Below are positions 6,361 to 10,116 of a DNA stretch of 10,116 nt, one piece after another. Position numbers and translations under genes: made by a program. The notes beneath the pieces are model-generated. The model saw only the letters and a program-made list of their open reading frames with translations. It did no database searches and was not told the DNA's origin. Each line of letters begins with the position of its first letter. Within the stretch, counting starts at the first letter, position 1. The DNA is taken from NCBI GenBank assembly GCA_023438325.1, contig JAEXRB010000194.1, forward strand, positions 1 to 10,116. The letters are read 5' to 3'. Source of the stretch: Pseudomonadota bacterium (GTDB taxonomy: Bacteria > Pseudomonadota > Gammaproteobacteria > Xanthomonadales > Xanthomonadaceae).

Positions 6361-7422
6361 GTGCGCGTGCTCGCGATGCCGCGCTTTGCCATGCCCTCGC
6401 CCCGGCCAGCACCGGGGCGAGGAGCCTTGCATGCCTTCATCGCATGCCTCTGCCTGCTGCTGAGCGCCTGCGCGCCCCCCGAACCGCTGCGCCTGCACGG
6501 CGCATCGATGGGCACGACATGGCAGGTCACAGCATACGCTTCCGCCGCGCGGGAACCCGAACTTCGCGATCGCATCCAAACCAGACTGGACGAGTTGATC
6601 GCCCAGATGAGCGCCTGGAACCCAGACTCGCATTTGAGTCGCTTCAACCGCGCCGAGGCGGACACATGGCACAGCCTGCCGCCCGATCTTTTCCTCGTGC
6701 TCGATCATGCGTTGGCGCTTTCGGCACAAACCCGTGGCGCATACGATCCGAGCATTGCGCCGCTCGTCGATCTATGGGGATTCGGCCCCGCAAGCGCGGC
6801 GCGCACCACGCCGCCTTCGAGTGCGGAAATCGCCACCGCGCAGGCGATGCTCGGCGCCACACGGCTTCAGCTTGATCGGGAAAACCGGCGCGCGCTGCAA
6901 CCTGGCGGCCTGCGTCTGGACGTCAACTCGCTGGCTCCCGGCTATGCCGTGGATGCCATCGCGGCGCTGCTGCTCGAACTGGGCATCGACTCGTTCCTCG
7001 TCGAACTGGGCGGTGAAATGCGCGCCGCCGGCCGCAAGCCCGATGGCAACGCATGGCGTGTGGCAGTGGAGCGGCCCGACATGCAGGGCGATGACTTCGA
7101 CACCATCGTCGAGCTGCGCGATGCCGCACTCGGCACTTCCGGTGACTATCGCATCGGTTTCATCCATCAAGGCTGGCGCTATTCCCATACGCTCGACCCG
7201 CGCACCGGCGCGCCGGTGGATCACGACCTGGCCGCCGTCACCGTGATCGCTGCCAGCGCGATGGCCGCCGATGCACGCGCCGCCGCCTTGCTCGTGCTCG
7301 GCCCGGATGAGGGCATGGCCTTCGCACAGGCACACGGCCTGGCGGCGGTGTTCACGCGGCGCACCGATACCGGCTACGTGCGCCGCACCACTGCGGCTTT
7401 CGAGCAATATCGCGCCCAATGA
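6361..7422 (+). CDS. apbE: FAD:protein FMN transferase, ApbE family lipoprotein
   Basis: The enzyme transfers FMN from FAD onto Thr/Ser of target proteins in the periplasm. A lipobox LLLSAC (C37 counting from the GTG at 6361) shows it is a lipoprotein. ApbE landmarks are GASMGTTWQV (47-56), AWNPDSHLSRFN (85-96), YDPSIAPLVDLWGFG (128-142), DVNSLAPGYAVD (187-198), VELGGEM, GTSGDYR (258-264), SHTLDPRTGAPV (275-286) and AADARAAALLVLG (302-314). Two differ from my memory of typical members: the usual IAKG reads LAPG, and the metal-site Thr after the last Asp (D304) is Ala. Possible starts are GTG 6361, ATG 6376 and ATG 6391; none has a good ribosome-binding site, so translation is probably coupled to the gene ending at 6360. 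It overlaps the reductase by 4 bases (ATGA). Its likely client is the DUF2271 protein. Confidence 0.92.
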   Translation: MRVLAMPRFAMPSPRPAPGRGALHAFIACLCLLLSACAPPEPLRLHGASMGTTWQVTAYASAAREPELRDRIQTRLDELIAQMSAWNPDSHLSRFNRAEADTWHSLPPDLFLVLDHALALSAQTRGAYDPSIAPLVDLWGFGPASAARTTPPSSAEIATAQAMLGATRLQLDRENRRALQPGGLRLDVNSLAPGYAVDAIAALLLELGIDSFLVELGGEMRAAGRKPDGNAWRVAVERPDMQGDDFDTIVELRDAALGTSGDYRIGFIHQGWRYSHTLDPRTGAPVDHDLAAVTVIAASAMAADARAAALLVLGPDEGMAFAQAHGLAAVFTRRTDTGYVRRTTAAFEQYRAQ

Positions 7423-9017
7423 ATCGCCCTTTCGCAGGACAACTCATCATCGGCATCGCGCTGCTCGTTCTCGCGCTCGCCTTCCTTCCGTTCACCGATG
7501 GCCGCTGGGCATGGAACACCGATCCGGTGCGCGTGGCGTGGGCGCTGGGCAGCGCCGTGACCTTCGCCACCGCGTGGATCACCGGCGCCCGCATGCGGCG
7601 AAAGCGGCAATTGGCACGCCCTCCCGTGCAGCCGGGCGAAACCGTAGTGCCGGTGTTCCACGCCAGCCAGACTGGCTACGCCCAGTTTCTCGCAGAACAA
7701 ACCGCACAGGCATTGAGCCAGGCCGGCGTGTCGGCGCGGGCGCAAGCCCTGGAAAGCACCGATGCCGATCTGCTCGCCCGCCTGCCCGTGGCCCTGTTCA
7801 TCGCCAGCACCAGCGGCGAAGGCGATCCTCCCGACAGCGTGGCCGGCTTCGTGCGGCACGTGCTCGCCAGCGATGCCGCATTGGGCCACCTGCGCTATGG
7901 CGTGCTGGCATTGGGTGATCGTCACTACGAGCATTTCTGCGGCTTCGGCCGGAAACTGGATGACTGGCTGGCACGGCAAGGCGCCACCGCGCTGTTTCCG
8001 CGCATCGATGTGGACAATGCCGATGCCGCCGCACTGGACGCATGGCGCACGGCGTTGGCGGCCCTCACCGGGAGCGGTGCCGCGCTGGAGGCATGGCGCA
8101 CGCCGGCCTTTGCCGACTGGACACTGGTGCATCGCATCGAACTCAACCCCGGAAGCCAGGGCGAGCCGGTGTTCCATCTGGAACTGCTGCCCATCGAAGG
8201 CCCGATGCCCGCATGGCGCGCGGGCGACATCGCCGAAATCCAGCCGCGTCACGCCGCCGCCACCATCGCACGCTGGCTTGCCGAAACCGGGCTGGACGGC
8301 AACATCCGCATCGGCGAAGAAATCTTGGCGCAGCGCCTTTCGCGCAGCGAACTGCCGGAACCGATGCACGTGATCGGCTGCGATGAGCAACAACTCGCCT
8401 CCCGTTTGACCGAACTGCACACACGCGACTATTCGATCGCCTCGCTGCCGGCCGACGGCCACCTCGACCTCCTGATCCGCCAAGGTCGCCGCGCCGATGG
8501 CAGCCTCGGTCTGGCAGCGGGCTGGCTGACGCAACACACATCGCTCGGTGGCAGCATCAGGCTGCGCCTGCGCGCCAATCCCAATTTCCGTGTTCCCGAC
8601 GATAAGGTTCCCGTGATCCTGATCGGCAATGGCACAGGTTTGGCCGGCCTGCGCGCGCTGCTGCACGAACGCATCGCGCAAGGCCACCGGCGCAACTGGC
8701 TGGTGTTCGGCGAGCGCCAGCGGCACCACGATTTCCACTACGGCGCCGAGCTGGAAGCCGCCTTGGCACAAGGCTGGATCGAACGACTGGACCTGGCCTT
8801 TTCACGCGACACGCCACAGCGCATCTACGTGCAGCAACGCCTGCTCGAACAGGCCGATCGCCTGGTCGCTTGGGTAAAGGCCGGTGCCGTCGTGTTCGTC
8901 TGCGGAAGTCAGGAGGGCATGGCCGGTGCAGTGGACGCCGCGCTGCGCCAGATCCTCGGTGATGCCGGCGTGCAGGAACTCATCGAAACCCGCCGCTATC
9001 GCCGCGACGTGTATTGA
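7419..9017 (+). CDS. Membrane-tethered flavodoxin/FAD-NADPH diflavin reductase (CysJ-like)
   Basis: The 532-residue protein has two N-terminal helices (about 8-25 and 37-56) followed by RMRRKRQ, placing the rest in the cytoplasm. A flavodoxin domain (about 76-215) shows HASQTGYAQ (phosphate loop), STSGEGDPP and LALGDRHYEHFCGFG. A ferredoxin-reductase-like module follows, with RDYSIASLP (336-344) for FAD and GLAAGWL (364-370) at the pyrophosphate site. The nucleotide-binding half has LIGNGTGLAGLRALL, FGERQRHHDF, YVQQRLLE and FVCGSQEGMAGAV. The chain ends RRYRRDVY, like the C-terminus of E. coli CysJ, which suggests NADPH use. It would carry electrons from NADPH through FAD and FMN to the membrane, most likely to the PepSY protein. 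In many relatives reductase and PepSY-TM parts are one polypeptide; here they are separate. It overlaps apbE by 4 bases. Confidence 0.92.
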   Translation: MNRPFAGQLIIGIALLVLALAFLPFTDGRWAWNTDPVRVAWALGSAVTFATAWITGARMRRKRQLARPPVQPGETVVPVFHASQTGYAQFLAEQTAQALSQAGVSARAQALESTDADLLARLPVALFIASTSGEGDPPDSVAGFVRHVLASDAALGHLRYGVLALGDRHYEHFCGFGRKLDDWLARQGATALFPRIDVDNADAAALDAWRTALAALTGSGAALEAWRTPAFADWTLVHRIELNPGSQGEPVFHLELLPIEGPMPAWRAGDIAEIQPRHAAATIARWLAETGLDGNIRIGEEILAQRLSRSELPEPMHVIGCDEQQLASRLTELHTRDYSIASLPADGHLDLLIRQGRRADGSLGLAAGWLTQHTSLGGSIRLRLRANPNFRVPDDKVPVILIGNGTGLAGLRALLHERIAQGHRRNWLVFGERQRHHDFHYGAELEAALAQGWIERLDLAFSRDTPQRIYVQQRLLEQADRLVAWVKAGAVVFVCGSQEGMAGAVDAALRQILGDAGVQELIETRRYRRDVY

Positions 9018-9048
9018 ATCCCGCTGTCTTCGCCGCCATCCTCTGCCC

Positions 9049-9312
9049 ATGGCTACCGGATGGGCAAAAGACGGCGCAGTGCAAGATCAGATCGACAGTA
9101 CCGTCGATGATGCCGTCCGCCGTGCGCGCAGCCGGCTGGCGCATGGCCCGAGTCTTTCCGAGTGTGAAGACTGCGGCGAACCGATCCCGGCCGCACGCCG
9201 TGCCGCCCTGCCCGGCGTGCGTCGCTGCATTGCCTGCCAGAGCGAGCACGATCGGGACGGCGCCTTCAGCGGCTACAACCGCCGCGGCAGCAAGGACAGC
9301 CAGTTGCGCTGA
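9049..9312 (+). CDS. ybiI: DksA/TraR-type C4 zinc-finger protein YbiI
   Basis: The 87-residue protein is a short member of the DksA/TraR family. The four zinc ligands are in CEDCGEPIPAARRAALPG and RRCIACQ (C39, C42, C60, C63). The start MATGWAKD and the end GYNRRGSKDSQLR match E. coli YbiI as I remember it, with almost the same length. DksA-like proteins act in the RNA polymerase secondary channel, but this short form lacks the long coiled coil, and the function of YbiI is not known. The ATG at 9049 is chosen by this family match; no ribosome-binding site is evident. It begins 31 bases after the reductase stop, so it probably ends the plus-strand operon. In E. coli ybiI adjoins ybiX and fiu, both present in this window. 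Confidence 0.93.
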   Translation: MATGWAKDGAVQDQIDSTVDDAVRRARSRLAHGPSLSECEDCGEPIPAARRAALPGVRRCIACQSEHDRDGAFSGYNRRGSKDSQLR

Positions 9313-9377
9313 AGCGCTTGCCCGTCGAGGTCGAGCGCTTCAATGCTGCGACCTGTCCGACAGGCCGAAACCTCGAC
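9311..9377. terminator. Overlapping inverted repeats between convergent genes (possible bidirectional terminator)
   Basis: The 65-base gap between the stops of ybiI and the convergent minus-strand gene is packed with repeats. GAAGCGCT/AGCGCTTC (9311-9318, 9334-9341) begins inside the ybiI stop codon. GTCGAGGT/ACCTCGAC (9324-9331, 9370-9377) abuts the other gene's stop. AGGTCG/CGACCT (9328-9333, 9349-9354) and CCTGT/ACAGG (9352-9356, 9360-9364) lie between. Several cannot form together. No T-run follows on either strand, so classical intrinsic termination is doubtful, but the position suits a shared transcript end. Confidence 0.4.
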
Positions 9378-10116
9378 TCAAGGCGCCACGGCGCGGATGC
9401 GACCATCCTGAATCAGCCAGGTCTGGCCACTGTCGCCGGCCTGGACATACAACGGCTTGCCAACCCGACGACTGATGTAGACGTGCAGTTCGTTCGGCGC
9501 ACTGGCTTGCTCATCGGCGAACTGCAACGCTGGGGCATCGGCGATGTTCTGCAACACCGAGCAACCGGCCGCCAGCGGCTGCATGAAGCGCACCGCATCG
9601 CCGCGCTCGGAAATGTCCGCGCGAAAGGTGCCGCCAAGCAAATGCACATCCGGGAATGCCGCACGCGGCAGCAAATAGGCATGCCAGCCCGGTGCGCCCT
9701 GGATCGTGCCGGGCATCACCACGGTTTCGTAGGTGCTCGAACACTCGCTGCGCTGGATCCCTGCTGCCCGCTGACGCGCCGCGTACTGCGCCGCCAGCCG
9801 ACCGCTCAGCGGCACTTTGTCCAGCCGTTCCATCTCGCCTTGAAGGCTGCCCGAGCGGCCTACCGATGCGTGATAGAGCGCCACGTGTTCGTCATCCCGA
9901 TTCCTGCCGACGAAGGTGATCGCATGCGAACCATCGCCGCGACGCTCCGCCACCCAGCCTTCGACACCATCATCGCGCCGGAATGCGCGCCATTCCTGGC
10001 CGGCAGCGTAGGCTGCCTGCACCGCGCGATCCAGCTCGAACAACTCCGTTCCCAACCGCTCAGCCTGACGCAAGGCTTCCTCGTCCTGCGCCTGCACCGA
10101 CAACGCCGAAAGCGCC
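9378..10116 (-). CDS. Secreted protein of unknown function (partial, start beyond window)
   Basis: I do not recognise this protein. About 246 residues are visible and the frame stays open to the right edge. The first visible residues, ALSALSVQAQDEE, look like the end of a signal peptide cleaved after VQA, so only a few N-terminal residues are probably missing. The TTG at 10101-10103 is not a convincing start because it would cut the signal peptide. The mature part opens with a likely helix rich in Ala, Glu and Gln (EEALRQAERLGTELFELDRAVQAAYA), then a mixed domain with two cysteines (in RSECSSTYETV and AAGCSVLQ) that could pair in the periplasm. The chain ends GQTWLIQDGRIRAVAP. It converges on ybiI and shows no visible link to the iron genes. 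Confidence 0.75.
   Translation of the reverse strand, partial: ALSALSVQAQDEEALRQAERLGTELFELDRAVQAAYAAGQEWRAFRRDDGVEGWVAERRGDGSHAITFVGRNRDDEHVALYHASVGRSGSLQGEMERLDKVPLSGRLAAQYAARQRAAGIQRSECSSTYETVVMPGTIQGAPGWHAYLLPRAAFPDVHLLGGTFRADISERGDAVRFMQPLAAGCSVLQNIADAPALQFADEQASAPNELHVYISRRVGKPLYVQAGDSGQTWLIQDGRIRAVAP

Noticed and set aside
5374..6729. A 451-codon minus-strand open frame across the DUF2271, DUF4198 and apbE genes
   Set aside because: It spans three well-supported plus-strand genes and has low-complexity, motif-free translation; it is an antisense shadow.
7374..8771. A 465-codon minus-strand open frame across the reductase gene
   Set aside because: The plus-strand frame holds all flavodoxin and reductase motifs; the antisense product has no recognisable domain.
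1..10116. CRISPR arrays, tRNA or rRNA genes, insertion sequences, integrase or attachment sites
   Set aside because: Looked for on both strands. No regularly spaced direct repeats, tRNA-like clover leaf, transposase or terminal inverted repeats were seen, and gene packing and composition appear uniform.

Overview
The window is GC-rich, tightly packed bacterial DNA. Its gene content (TonB-dependent receptors, lipobox and Sec signal peptides, Fur-type operators, a YbiI-type DksA/TraR zinc finger) points to a gammaproteobacterium. Codon and protein style suggest the Lysobacter/Xanthomonas group (Lysobacterales), but that placement is an impression and was not tested. The whole window reads as one iron-acquisition locus, apart from an unrelated-looking secreted protein at the right edge.

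Layout. (1) 1-327, minus: the N-terminus of a CirA/FepA-like TonB-dependent receptor that runs off the left edge. Its promoter and Fur-type operator lie at about 454-486. (2) 601-4203, minus: a three-gene unit read from a Fur-type promoter at 4253-4281. In transcription order it holds an unrecognised small membrane-anchored protein (125 aa), a full-length Fiu-type catecholate siderophore receptor (782 aa) and the PiuC/YbiX Fe(II)/2-oxoglutarate hydroxylase (225 aa). (3) 4333-9312, plus, diverging from the same Fur-type region: a compact run of six genes. They are a 3-TM PepSY protein, a DUF2271 periplasmic protein, a DUF4198 periplasmic protein, an ApbE flavin transferase lipoprotein, a membrane-tethered flavodoxin/CysJ-like diflavin reductase and the zinc-finger protein YbiI. 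(4) 9313-9377: overlapping inverted repeats between converging genes. (5) 9378-10116, minus: a secreted protein of unknown function, cut at its start by the window edge.

How the parts may work together. The receptors import ferric catecholates. The plus-strand operon looks like an envelope electron-transfer chain: NADPH gives electrons to FAD and FMN in the tethered reductase, these cross the membrane through the PepSY helices, and a periplasmic acceptor receives them. The DUF2271 protein carries DGVTGAT, a match to the sequence that ApbE enzymes flavinylate, and apbE is two genes downstream. The simplest model is iron-limited reduction of ferric siderophore, with DUF2271 as a covalent flavoprotein. 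In E. coli fiu, ybiX and ybiI are neighbours. Here the same three genes flank the inserted reductase operon, which ties that operon to Fiu/PiuC-type uptake.
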